Source of the DNA: Nitrososphaerales archaeon TH5896
Lineage (GTDB): Archaea; Thermoproteota; Nitrososphaeria; Nitrososphaerales; Nitrososphaeraceae
Direction of reading: 5' to 3'
NCBI GenBank assembly: GCA_014523625.1
Contig: JAATVP010000082.1
Coordinates: 1 to 10,101 of the forward strand
Length of the DNA stretch: 10,101 bases
This document shows, piece after piece, positions 1 to 6,605 of the stretch. A program made the position numbers and the translations under genes. The number at the start of each line of letters is the position of its first letter. The stretch's first letter is position 1. The notes beneath the pieces were generated by a model. The model did no database searches. It worked only from the letters and a program-made list of their open reading frames with translations, and was not told the DNA's origin.

Positions 1-1
1 T

Positions 2-88
2 AAGATTTATACCGATCCAATCTATCTACAGATGTATTTGCAACTCTTTCAAAGTGGTCTTATAAACAAATCTCCAGAAGCTCTTTAG
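2..88 (+). CDS. Possible C-terminal tail of an upstream gene (partial)
   Basis: From base 2 one frame stays open for 28 codons and ends at TAG 86-88. The peptide (ending SGLINKSPEAL) reads like a natural, mixed-composition protein tail, while the other two plus frames stop at base 1 and base 63. The body of the gene would lie before the window, so no function can be given. An open stretch of this length is not rare by chance, so this is only a tentative call. A 14-base palindrome starts 6 bases after the stop. Confidence 0.3.
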   Translation, partial: KIYTDPIYLQMYLQLFQSGLINKSPEAL

Positions 89-94
89 CGTACG

Positions 95-108
95 TTTGAA
101 TATTCAAA
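95..108. repeat. 14-base perfect palindrome
   Basis: TTTGAATATTCAAA is self-complementary over all 14 bases. It lies just after the possible upstream stop codon and about 95 bases before the putative start of the TMEM175 gene. It could be a dimeric regulator site, but in AT-rich DNA it could also be chance. Confidence 0.3.
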
Positions 109-179
109 AAGAAGTAAACAAATCGTTCTGCCTTTTCTCTAATAAATGATAATAGAATCGGTAATAGTTGATAGAGAGG

Positions 180-196
180 CAGACTTGATAAGTCTG
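180..196. repeat. Inverted repeat just before the putative TMEM175 start
   Basis: CAGACTT, a 3-base GAT loop, then AAGTCTG form a perfect 7-base-pair stem. It ends 7 bases before the ATG at 204, so it could be an operator or an RNA hairpin close to the start codon. The pairing is direct sequence evidence; the role is inference. Confidence 0.35.
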
Positions 197-203
197 ACAA
201 ATA

Positions 204-291
204 ATGAGCGCACGAATTTTTTTCTCCCGACATAAAGTTAGAACATGTAATATCATTTAGTGATGCGGTATTCGCATTTGCCATAACCCTA
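204..291 (+). other. Displaced N-terminal segment of the TMEM175 gene
   Basis: In the frame of the channel gene, codons 208-291 are open and encode the family's first membrane helix, including FSDAVFAFAITLM with the signature FSD motif. This frame holds no ATG, GTG or TTG before 292. The only nearby ATG, at 204, is in another frame (MSARIFF...) and meets a run of seven T at 217-223. With one T fewer the two frames join as MSARIFSPDIKLEHVISFSD, a typical start for this family. Either the T-run count is wrong, the gene carries a real frameshift, or an unusual start codon is used. Confidence 0.6.
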
Positions 292-825
292 ATGGCGCTC
301 TCAATCGATATACCTGACTTACCACAAAATCTTAGTCAAACAGAACTTTTACAGAGATTAGATGACTTTTATCCTCAGTTTGAAGATTATGTTATTAGTT
401 TTGCTGTTATCGCGATCTTCTGGATTTCATATCATCAGGTATTCAACCATATTAAAGGTTCACATATCTCAATGGTTTATCTTAATCTTTTATTCTTGTT
501 ACTCATAACTCTACTGTCATTAACGACTTCATTTGTAACAAACTACGCATCATATCAGATACCTTATGTTATTTACTGCATAATAGTAATAATGGCAAGT
601 TCATTACTTGTATTAATATGGTGGCTTGCCACAAAGGAACACCGATTAGTAGACAAAGGCATTCATCCACTATTTATAAAGGGTACCTTCCTTCTCCTTT
701 TGTCTCTACCCATAATTTTTGGGATTTCCATAGTTATCTCCTTTGTTAATTTGGGTATTGCGCAATATTTCTGGTTAAGTATTATTCCAGTGAATTTCTT
801 GATTAGACACAAGTATAAACATTGA
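292..825 (+). CDS. TMEM175-family (DUF1211) potassium channel, start displaced
   Basis: This is a polytopic membrane protein of the prokaryotic TMEM175 family, which form potassium-selective leak channels in the cell membrane. From the first in-frame ATG it has 177 residues and five predicted helices at about 31-51, 61-83, 91-113, 128-152 and 155-171. The segment VISFAVIAIFWISYHQVF followed by NLLFLLLITLLSLTTSFV matches the family's helix 2-3 pattern (a His after helix 2, then Leu-rich helix 3). The family normally has six helices, and the missing first one, with the FSD selectivity motif, is encoded in frame directly upstream (208-291). The ATG at 292 falls inside that helix and is therefore unlikely to be the true start. 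The real protein would be about 205 residues. The gene stands alone and converges on the next one. Family assignment is from motif memory, not a search. Confidence 0.75.
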   Translation: MALSIDIPDLPQNLSQTELLQRLDDFYPQFEDYVISFAVIAIFWISYHQVFNHIKGSHISMVYLNLLFLLLITLLSLTTSFVTNYASYQIPYVIYCIIVIMASSLLVLIWWLATKEHRLVDKGIHPLFIKGTFLLLLSLPIIFGISIVISFVNLGIAQYFWLSIIPVNFLIRHKYKH

Positions 826-883
826 CGGACTGGCTATATGCTCAGAAAGATTGGGAAGTCTCACCTAGCTAATATGAAATATT

Positions 884-1372
884 TCAATTCCGTTGGATTA
901 TTTGAATATAATCAAAGTTTTTACCGCTAACCTGAATACATCCACGATTTGTCACTAGTACAGGAGTTAAAGAGAAATAATGACTATAGTATGAATTCCT
1001 CTCTATCTTAAGGGAACCTATTTCTAAAGGAGTATATCCAGAAGTACTAGTGTTCGCTATGGCTTGATCCGCGATACTTTCACCAATGGATTTTGAGGTT
1101 GAGACAATGTCCTTGTCGAGTGTTGCCGATTCTGCGTGTATCATACTGTGATTGGCTTTATCTGTATCCATTACGATTTTTTTAGTTAAATCTTGACTGC
1201 CGATGACATCGTCTTTGGCACTTTGTCGCATATCCTTGATTTTGTCGCTTTCAGGTCCATCAGAGACGAAACCTTCAAAACGAGCGCCTATTCCCTTCAC
1301 TTTGTCTGAAATCTCATCCTTTATTGTTCCAACTTTATCATTAGGAAACCTTTCGCTCTTGGTCCATTTCAT
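884..1372 (-). CDS. Hydrophilic hypothetical protein, 162 residues
   Basis: I do not recognise this protein. The first 110 residues are strongly hydrophilic, rich in Lys, Asp and Ser (for example DKVKGIGARFEG and SAKDDVIGSQDLTKK), with no membrane helix or signal peptide. The composition resembles stress-type or disordered soluble proteins. The last 50 residues look different, with beta-prone hydrophobic stretches (SLTPVLVTNRGCIQVSG) and the only Cys. The ATG at 1372 is supported by a good Shine-Dalgarno-like AGGAG (1382-1386) nine bases upstream and a TATA-like element around 1411-1420, unlike the leaderless pattern of most neighbours. The stop codon overlaps a 12-base palindrome (875-886). 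A shorter frame on the opposite strand (1203-1388) is its shadow. It is divergent from the zinc-ribbon gene at 1585. Confidence 0.6.
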   Translation of the reverse strand: MKWTKSERFPNDKVGTIKDEISDKVKGIGARFEGFVSDGPESDKIKDMRQSAKDDVIGSQDLTKKIVMDTDKANHSMIHAESATLDKDIVSTSKSIGESIADQAIANTSTSGYTPLEIGSLKIERNSYYSHYFSLTPVLVTNRGCIQVSGKNFDYIQIIQRN

Positions 1373-1381
1373 ATTAATTCG

Positions 1382-1420
1382 CTCCTGAATACATCAGAAT
1401 TCTATTATGTCTTATTAATA
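1382..1420 (-). promoter_or_regulatory. TATA-like element and ribosome binding site for the 884-1372 gene
   Basis: On the minus strand TATTAATAAG (1411-1420) is centred about 43 bases before the ATG, and AGGAG (1382-1386) lies 9 bases before it. A start site about 27 bases after the TATA element would leave a short leader carrying the AGGAG. This arrangement helps decide the start codon. Confidence 0.4.
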
Positions 1421-1548
1421 TACCTAAGTCGCAGGATATGTAATGGTTACCATGTTGATTAGTGTAGCCGTTCAGCTTTTGGATTCTTAGCAATCAGGCC
1501 TTAAATCGTGATGACCCTGTTTACCTAATCCTAGCAATTGGAGGACGC

Positions 1549-1558
1549 AATAAATAAA
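1549..1558 (+). promoter_or_regulatory. TATA-like element for the zinc-ribbon gene
   Basis: AATAAATAAA is centred about 31 bases before the ATG at 1585, the spacing expected when an archaeal transcript begins at or near the start codon. No Shine-Dalgarno-like sequence lies directly before the ATG. Confidence 0.45.
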
Positions 1559-1584
1559 AGCGTTACTAGTGAAAGTTCATATTA

Positions 1585-1980
1585 ATGAAATTATTCAATG
1601 CGCGAACGGCTACTGAAGAATATATGTCAACTCATTCTCTTACTTTTTCCACTCCCGAGATGACCCTTAAGAAATTTGCACTCTGGTTAGGGGAACAAGT
1701 TACTTCGCCGGATAGTCAGGAAACTGTGCCTAGATTGACCCTCTTTCTACAAGAAAAGAAGTCTGGTCCATCGACTCAAACTACTGAACCGGATATTGAT
1801 GAAACCTTTAGACCCTCAGGAGCTGTTACTGAGATGTACGGGAAGGGCATTCCAAGTATAGGAGGAGAAAACCGTCCCGATGTTGGACAGGTTGTGGAGG
1901 GAAAACGTTGTATTGAATGTGGTGCCAATTTAAATCTAAATTCCAAATTCTGCAAAACATGTGGTGCGAAGCAAGTATAG
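1585..1980 (+). CDS. Protein with a C-terminal zinc ribbon, 131 residues
   Basis: The last 25 residues form a classical zinc ribbon, Cys109-x2-Cys112 and Cys123-x2-Cys126 (CIECGANLNLNSKFCKTCGA), which should bind one zinc ion. The N-terminal part (1-55) looks like a small helical domain (LKKFALWLGEQV), followed by a flexible Ser/Thr/Pro/Gly-rich linker (58-105). This layout is common in archaeal proteins that contact nucleic acid or protein partners, but nothing shows the partner here. There is no membrane helix or signal peptide. The ATG is chosen because a TATA-like element sits 31 bases before it and no in-frame start lies nearer the promoter. A T5 tract at 1992-1996 follows the stop. It is divergent from the 884-1372 gene, with about 210 bases between them. 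The frame is secure; the function is unknown. Confidence 0.75.
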   Translation: MKLFNARTATEEYMSTHSLTFSTPEMTLKKFALWLGEQVTSPDSQETVPRLTLFLQEKKSGPSTQTTEPDIDETFRPSGAVTEMYGKGIPSIGGENRPDVGQVVEGKRCIECGANLNLNSKFCKTCGAKQV

Positions 1981-1989
1981 GATAGAAGG

Positions 1990-1997
1990 TCTTTTTA
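1990..1997 (+). terminator. Possible T-tract terminator after the zinc-ribbon gene
   Basis: A run of five T (1992-1996) lies 12 bases after the stop. Archaeal RNA polymerase often terminates at T-rich tracts without a hairpin. The tract is short, so the call is weak. Confidence 0.25.
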
Positions 1998-2086
1998 AAC
2001 GAGAATTGTGAAGCCCAAGCATTAGGGGATCGGTTTGTGCGTTCACTCACTGAAATTTTGAGTTTTTAAACAGCCATTTGTCAATT

Positions 2087-2128
2087 ATACTTTAATTCAA
2101 TTAAGGGTGCATACATACTTTAATTCAA
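2087..2128. repeat. Tandem 14-base direct repeat with TATA-like core
   Basis: ATACTTTAATTCAA occurs exactly at 2087-2100 and again at 2115-2128, 28 bases apart start to start. The core CTTTAATTC also matches, on the other strand, the TATA-like element before the DUF151 gene (8802-8810), so the copies may be tandem promoter elements on the plus strand. The first copy also forms an imperfect palindrome, CTTTAATTCAATTAAGG (2090-2106). Confidence 0.45.
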
Positions 2129-2147
2129 GGTCCAATTATTGTTTACA

Positions 2148-2244
2148 GATCTCTATGCAACGTAAATATTCAAAAATTCTAAGGTAATTTCTCACAATGA
2201 GGGATGCGATGCAATATTTAGGATTTCTTGTCTATTTTTTTTGT
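2148..2244 (+). ncRNA. Candidate small transcript between repeat promoters and T8 tract
   Basis: If the second repeat copy (centre about 2123) acts as a TATA box, transcription would begin near 2148-2152 and could end at the T8 tract around 2235-2242, giving an RNA of about 90 bases. It might also carry the leaderless ten-codon frame at 2155, whose ATG lies 32 bases from the element. No conserved RNA fold was recognised, so this is inference from spacing only. Confidence 0.15.
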
Positions 2245-2356
2245 TTGTCTCATAGTAAATGATTGTATTAGTCATCTCAGAATTTTCTATCGAGGTCCTT
2301 GCATATTTTTCCATTATTCAAGATCCTCAGAAGGGAAACACTGAAGGTTTCAGGTT

Positions 2357-2587
2357 TCACATCTTGAGTTTTCTCAAGGTATACAACTTCTTAATGCGGT
2401 CTAACACCATGACAAGCCCAACGACTAAGAGGATTGCTATCAAAGCTTGAATCAATGAAGTTATTATCCTATTATGGATACCGAGCAAGGCATCCAGTGG
2501 CGCAACAAAAATAATCAAAAATCCGCACGCCGATAGGACTATAGTCCACATTACTACAATAAACCCAAATAGCCCCAGTATAGCCAA
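2357..2587 (-). CDS. Small two-helix membrane protein
   Basis: This 76-residue protein has two hydrophobic segments, at about 1-29 and 43-62, and a basic tail (DRIKKLYTLRKLKM) that would face the cytoplasm. I do not recognise the family. The first start is TTG at 2587, just after an in-frame TAG; an internal ATG at residue 13 (2551) would cut the first helix. It begins 21 bases after the stop of the GT4 transferase on the same strand, so the two are probably co-transcribed, and a link to membrane lipid-linked sugar metabolism is possible but unproven. A plus-strand frame overlapping its 3' half is judged spurious. Confidence 0.5.
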   Translation of the reverse strand: MAILGLFGFIVVMWTIVLSACGFLIIFVAPLDALLGIHNRIITSLIQALIAILLVVGLVMVLDRIKKLYTLRKLKM

Positions 2588-2608
2588 CCCTACACCACCA
2601 AGCCTCTA

Positions 2609-3622
2609 TTATACGAATAGGGATTGAATGTAGATGGCTATGAACGCTAGGGCTGAGCTAAAAATTGCGAGCTTGATGACCTGTATAATAATCTCTTTTT
2701 CTGTCAACGGGCCGTCTGCCAGTATCAATCTTAGAAGTGTCACGGGGGCTCGCTTATCCTTTGATGCCATCAATTTGAAGTCATCGGTTAATACTGTAGG
2801 TCGCGCTTTTACTTCCCTGTGCTCTACTATTTTCTTCATACTTGAAAGAAAAAGAAATGAATTCATGACGGCTGGAAGTAGCGCGATCACAGCAATGATC
2901 TCTGATTTACCTGCAATGGCAATTGCACCGAGCATTGTTCCCATTAACAATGTGCCAGAGTCTCCAGGAAATATCCGACTCGGGTACCTGTGGTATTTGT
3001 AAAATGATAGAGTTCCTGCTAGTAAAGGCAACCCAGCCAAAAACACGTAAACATTACCGAATAAAAGAACACTTGTCAAGATAGGTATCAACGCAATAAT
3101 TACTGAACTACTTGCTACGCCATTCAGAACATCTATTGAATTAATAGTGTTCCCTACGACCGGTATTATAACGAGTATTAAAGGAATGTAAAGAATGGGG
3201 ATAAATGCGCTACCAAATACTAAGTTGAGATAGTTACTATGTGCACCAAGCAAGATTATTGGAATGGCAGCAGCCACTAGTGCCAATGGTTTGAACCAAC
3301 CTGGCATTACTTTTCTATCGTCAACTATGCCCACTATGAAGCCTATCACAGTTGTCAATAAGATAGCAAGCACCGCATCACTGAGTGTAAACACATACAG
3401 AATTACTTCGGCCGATGCTATTCCTAACAGCAAAACTGGGCCAGCAGGCCTAGGGATATCGGGTTTTCCAGGTTTATGATAGTCTTTTACTACCTGCCCC
3501 TTAGATTTCAAAGATTTAATAGACTTGGGCATCAGGAAAAAAATAACTCCGAAAGAAACCAGCGATACAATGATTGCAGTAATAAGGTAATAAGTGTCAG
3601 ATAAGGAATCGACGACTATCAA
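2609..3622 (-). CDS. GT4-family UDP-GlcNAc:dolichyl-phosphate GlcNAc-1-phosphate transferase (Alg7/DPAGT1-like)
   Basis: This integral membrane enzyme family transfers GlcNAc-1-phosphate (or a related sugar phosphate) from UDP-sugar to dolichyl phosphate, the first step of lipid-linked glycan assembly for archaeal protein N-glycosylation. The protein has 337 residues and about ten hydrophobic helices. Visible motifs are the Asp pair in GIVDDRKVMPGWFKPL (Asp101, Asp102, with the following Lys111), NTINSIDVLNG (158-168) and RIFPGDSGTLLMG (216-228, with Gly220-Asp221). The stretch YHRYPSRIFPGD is close to the eukaryotic DPAGT1 pattern, so I favour the Alg7 branch over bacterial MraY/WecA, although the sugar cannot be read from sequence. 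The TTG at 3622 is the first start after an in-frame stop and lies about 33 bases from a TATA-like element; the next ATG (residue 31) would delete the first helix. The small membrane gene follows 21 bases downstream. Confidence 0.85.
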   Translation of the reverse strand: MIVVDSLSDTYYLITAIIVSLVSFGVIFFLMPKSIKSLKSKGQVVKDYHKPGKPDIPRPAGPVLLLGIASAEVILYVFTLSDAVLAILLTTVIGFIVGIVDDRKVMPGWFKPLALVAAAIPIILLGAHSNYLNLVFGSAFIPILYIPLILVIIPVVGNTINSIDVLNGVASSSVIIALIPILTSVLLFGNVYVFLAGLPLLAGTLSFYKYHRYPSRIFPGDSGTLLMGTMLGAIAIAGKSEIIAVIALLPAVMNSFLFLSSMKKIVEHREVKARPTVLTDDFKLMASKDKRAPVTLLRLILADGPLTEKEIIIQVIKLAIFSSALAFIAIYIQSLFV

Positions 3623-3650
3623 GCTCGGTTCTGCAAGTTATGTCAGGCCT

Positions 3651-3660
3651 ATTATAAATT
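3651..3660 (-). promoter_or_regulatory. TATA-like element for the GT4 transferase gene
   Basis: On the minus strand AATTTATAAT is centred about 33 bases upstream of the TTG start. The spacing fits a nearly leaderless transcript and supports TTG as the start. Confidence 0.5.
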
Positions 3661-3726
3661 TAATTAGTGATAGAATGTGGGAATACGGGTAACAATATCT
3701 AAGGAGGCAAGCTCACACCAAAATAC

Positions 3727-3746
3727 TTCTACTTGTATAAGTAGAA
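3727..3746. repeat. Perfect 8-base-pair inverted repeat between hel308 and the GT4 gene
   Basis: TTCTACTT, loop GTAT, AAGTAGAA. It lies about 140 bases after the hel308 stop and 70 bases before the GT4 TATA element (both genes on the minus strand). It could be a terminator-type hairpin for hel308 or an operator upstream of the GT4 promoter. It is not followed by a strong T tract on the minus strand. Confidence 0.4.
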
Positions 3747-3888
3747 TTGGTTCGAGTGGTATCAAATACCTTATATCAACGATTTCAGTCAAATTGATAT
3801 CTCTAGTTAATTTAAACGTAAATTTAAGCGCAGATTACAGAATAGTAGTATTCCAGCCTTAGTATAATAGTGGTATATAACTATAGCC

Positions 3889-6087
3889 CTACATAAACTT
3901 AATAGTTTCCTTCTTGATTTTTCTTGCAATTGTTGTACCTATCTTTGGAACTCTTGCAATATGCTGTTCGTCCGCTTCTATAAGATCCTTCAAAGAGGTC
4001 ACACCTGCATCAAATAGAGATCTTGCTCTAACTCTACCAATGCCTGTTAATCTTAATAGCGACAGCAACTCTGGTTTGACTCCGTATTTAATTCGTTTTC
4101 TAAGCATGTCGGCTTCAACTAATATATCGGCTCTTTTACATAGTTTAGCGATCTCATAAAAGCATGAAACTAGCCGTTCACCAGCCTCAACAATCCTGTG
4201 TAAATCTCCTGGTTCTACCCCTAATTCTAAAGATATTTGTCTCACACTAACTTCTTCGATCCATTTGTGCAATACCAAAAGGCTTCTACTGCATGTGTGT
4301 TCATCAAGCGGGACTACTAAGCAATCTTCGTTCTTACTCAGAAGATCTAATATGGGTTCTAGATCTTTCTTCCTTAATTGAAGCTTTGGAAAAAAATCCT
4401 CACAGGATGTAATTACTTGAAGATACGAAAGTACATGATTATCTTGAGTATCATTGCCGTTTCTCTTTATCGCACCAAGGAAGTTTCTAAATTGTACACC
4501 TGTTAGCGGATCCATATATAACAAAGAAATAGTTTTGCCAAATGAAGTGGTTATATATCTATCATTTTTGGACTTGATTAGTTCTTGTTCTTCAAGATTG
4601 CATAGCGTTTCGTCAACCTTACCCAATAACATTGGCTTATCATGAGAATACGCACATAGCGTATTTGCAAATAATCCGTGAATTTCTGACCTTCGTATCC
4701 CTGGAACTTCTACTACGGAGCTCAGAACGTGCGATCTCAAAGACTTTCCGTTCATCAAATTAGACTTTATCGGTTCCGGTGTTCCAACAATATAATGATC
4801 ATATAGATCTTGTCCTGAAATATTGTCGTTTGCAATGATTATGCCTTCCCCTTTTACGTCATATTGGGGTCTCCCCGCCCGCCCACAAAACTGCTTGTAC
4901 TCCATAATCCTAATAGGAACATATCCGCCTTGTTCTAGATCATACCTCATTACGCTTGAAAGTATAACTCTTCTTGCAGGGAGGTTCACCCCTGATGCCA
5001 AAGTGGGCGTAGCCACAATAAGCTTGACGATTCCCTTCGTGTAAGCTGTTTCAACCACTTCTCTACATTGATGGGATAGACCTGCATGATGGAATGCAAC
5101 ACCTTTGCTAACTAGCTTTACTAAGGTCTTCGTCAGGTCTGTATCGTCTCCCTTCTTCAAAAGCTTAGATGACGCCTCTGCGGCCAGCGTAGCTTCTTTT
5201 CGCGATAGCATCTGATGAACTGTATCCGCCGCCGAAGCTGCAAGGGAGGCACATCGCTTTCTAGTTTCTGCAAAAATTAATGATTGACCACCTTTTGCAA
5301 CGCAATCAATAGCAACGTCGACGGAAGCCGAGGCTTTGGCGGAGACCCTGACCATAAACTGACTGCCATCATTCATGTAGGCTTTACCGTCTTCAAATAT
5401 TCCCTCCACCAACTTTGTAGGTCTCCAGGAACTCTTGACCAAATCACAATCGAGCCACTCTGCTAGTTCACTAGAATTGGCAACGGTAGCACTTAGTGCC
5501 AAGATTTGAGCTCTCGAATACCTGTTTCGGATTTTGGTAAGTAGCATCTCCAGAGTTGGGCCTCTCTCTGGATCAGACAGTAAATGAAATTCATCCGTTA
5601 TAAAGAGCCCTACTTTTTGCAGCCAATCAATTCGACGGCGAAGCAGCGAATCCATCTTTTCGTTAGTTGCTATAATTATATCGGCATCAGACAATCCTCT
5701 TCCTGCTGAATCATAATCCCCGCTTGCTATCTTTACTTTTACCGGCTTGTCTACCAGAGGATGTTTTTCAAATAACTTGAAGTCATGGTATTTCTCTGAT
5801 GCCAGTGCTCGTAAAGGGGTGAGATAAATCACCTTTAAGCCTCTTTGAAGGACTGAGATTGTGGCCATCATCGCTGTCAAAGTCTTGCCGCTTGCAGTCG
5901 GAGTCACAATAAGTAGATTCTTGCCTTCTGCGACACCTTTTGAGAGGGCAAATTCTTGTGGAGGATATAGCTCAGAATATCCCAGTATCTTTAATATTTT
6001 ATGTAAATTTCTGCTTCCATCCGTGTTTAAATGATGTTCAGGATCCTTAATTAATCTCATACCATCTGAATTAATCTCTAATAACAC
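3889..6087 (-). CDS. hel308: ATP-dependent DNA helicase Hel308 (Hjm), Ski2-like
   Basis: Hel308 is an archaeal superfamily 2 helicase that moves 3' to 5' on DNA and remodels stalled replication forks and recombination intermediates. The 732-residue protein is full length and shows all motifs in order: Q-type motif LYPPQ (40-44), Walker A TPTASGKT (62-69), motif Ia YLTPLRALASEK (88-99), DEFH box (165-168), SAT (199-201), motif IV LIFAETRKR (270-278), HHAGLS (333-338), ATPTLASGVNLPARR (359-373) and QFCGRAGRP (399-407). A winged-helix and ratchet region follows, and the C-terminus carries a helix-hairpin-helix domain (TGIGRVRARSLF about 681-692 and VPKIGTTIARKIKK about 713-726). Phe in the DEFH box is a mild variant of the usual DE(V/I)H. 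No PCNA-binding tail is visible. The start is GTG at 6087, about 30 bases from a TATA-like element; an ATG at residue 10 is the alternative. It is not in an obvious operon. Confidence 0.97.
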   Translation of the reverse strand: MLLEINSDGMRLIKDPEHHLNTDGSRNLHKILKILGYSELYPPQEFALSKGVAEGKNLLIVTPTASGKTLTAMMATISVLQRGLKVIYLTPLRALASEKYHDFKLFEKHPLVDKPVKVKIASGDYDSAGRGLSDADIIIATNEKMDSLLRRRIDWLQKVGLFITDEFHLLSDPERGPTLEMLLTKIRNRYSRAQILALSATVANSSELAEWLDCDLVKSSWRPTKLVEGIFEDGKAYMNDGSQFMVRVSAKASASVDVAIDCVAKGGQSLIFAETRKRCASLAASAADTVHQMLSRKEATLAAEASSKLLKKGDDTDLTKTLVKLVSKGVAFHHAGLSHQCREVVETAYTKGIVKLIVATPTLASGVNLPARRVILSSVMRYDLEQGGYVPIRIMEYKQFCGRAGRPQYDVKGEGIIIANDNISGQDLYDHYIVGTPEPIKSNLMNGKSLRSHVLSSVVEVPGIRRSEIHGLFANTLCAYSHDKPMLLGKVDETLCNLEEQELIKSKNDRYITTSFGKTISLLYMDPLTGVQFRNFLGAIKRNGNDTQDNHVLSYLQVITSCEDFFPKLQLRKKDLEPILDLLSKNEDCLVVPLDEHTCSRSLLVLHKWIEEVSVRQISLELGVEPGDLHRIVEAGERLVSCFYEIAKLCKRADILVEADMLRKRIKYGVKPELLSLLRLTGIGRVRARSLFDAGVTSLKDLIEADEQHIARVPKIGTTIARKIKKETIKFM

Positions 6088-6112
6088 ATCTCCTAATAAG
6101 AATAGTGCTATT

Positions 6113-6120
6113 GCTATAAG
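6113..6120 (-). promoter_or_regulatory. TATA-like element for hel308
   Basis: On the minus strand CTTATAGC is centred about 30 bases before the GTG start at 6087. An AGGAG (6090-6094) lies only two bases before the GTG, too close to work as a normal ribosome binding site, so a leaderless message is more likely. Confidence 0.4.
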
Positions 6121-6290
6121 AAAGCAAAACGACGGTAGGTGTTTGCTATGTATCTACGACAATCCGCATTAATTGAAATATGGGGCTGAAATAAGAGTTT
6201 CCTAATACGGGCCAGAGAATAAAAGGATATGGAAATCGTTCAACATACTTCGGTAAAATTATTATTATATTACGTTGCAATATCAGAAGA

Positions 6291-6401
6291 TTGAAGGAAT
6301 GCCCTATATGTAACAAGGTAAAGTTTCACAGGATCAACTTTCTGTTCTCTAGCTTGATCTGTAACGAGTGTTATTTAATTACAAGTGAAATTAAGGATTG
6401 A
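6291..6401 (+). CDS. 36-residue zinc-ribbon micro-protein
   Basis: This short frame starts at TTG 6291 and ends at TGA 6399-6401. It encodes Cys4-x2-Cys7 (CPIC), about 16 residues, then Cys24-x2-Cys27 (CNEC), the spacing of a compact zinc ribbon, with a basic and hydrophobic loop between the pairs. Two correctly spaced CxxC pairs in so short a frame are unlikely by chance. No ATG lies in frame; the frame opens after a stop at 6192-6194, and TTG is the only start before the first Cys pair. An AT-rich stretch (6260-6271) lies 20-31 bases upstream and could be its TATA element. No function can be given; zinc-ribbon micro-proteins often bind nucleic acid or protein partners. Confidence 0.55.
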   Translation: MKECPICNKVKFHRINFLFSSLICNECYLITSEIKD

Positions 6402-6480
6402 AATTAAAGTACCTCAAACCTCCTCGAAATAATATTTACAAATGATTCTAGGTGAATTACCTATCAAGAGAGGATTATCA

Positions 6481-6605
6481 ATGGAAGGGCTTTTCGGTAA
6501 TGGCATTTAAAGAGGCGATGTCAACTAAGACTGAAGTTTTCCGGTCCGTATTTGTGATGGTTTCGACAAAGTTGATAAAGTAGAGCTTCCAAATGGTAGG
6601 ATATA
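6481..6605 (+). pseudogene. Possible frame-broken remnant of a small gene
   Basis: Three short plausible peptides lie in a row in alternating frames: MEGLFGNGI from ATG 6481, MAFKEAMSTKTEVF from ATG 6500 in the next frame, and a tail back in the first frame, reading RICDGFDKVDKVELPNGRIY and ending at TGA 6607-6609. The last segment reads like real protein. No single frame covers them, so this could be a decayed gene or chance. I have no family to compare it with. Confidence 0.2.

Larger units (their letters stand above)
1981..2356. other. 376-base gap: tandem repeat, T8 tract, no clear gene
   Basis: I see no convincing protein gene here. The stretch holds the two 14-base repeats at 2087-2100 and 2115-2128, two copies of TTTTTAAAC (1992-2000 and 2062-2070), two tiny plus-strand frames (MQRKYSKILR at 2155 and a 21-codon frame at 2197) and a run of eight T around 2235-2242. 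A 63-residue plus frame at 2259-2450 runs antisense to a better supported gene and is not called. Confidence 0.4.

Noticed and set aside
60..284. 74-codon minus-strand frame
   Set aside because: It runs antisense to the conserved first helix of the TMEM175 gene (208-291), which explains its open frame at the start, and it has no recognisable motif.
1508..1580. GTGATGA at 1508 as the C box of a C/D-box RNA
   Set aside because: No CTGA D box follows within the length of such RNAs, and no internal C'/D' pair is visible.
2259..2450. 63-codon plus-strand frame
   Set aside because: It overlaps the 3' half of the minus-strand membrane gene, which has clear helices and sits in an operon-like position.
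3745..3765. GGTTCGAGT as a T-arm of a tRNA
   Set aside because: The flanking bases do not pair into a T stem, and no acceptor stem or anticodon arm can be drawn around it.
3677..3862. 61-codon plus-strand frame with GTG start in the hel308-GT4 gap
   Set aside because: Serine/isoleucine-rich low-information sequence, no TATA element at the expected distance, and no motif. It is probably the promoter region of the GT4 gene read as protein.
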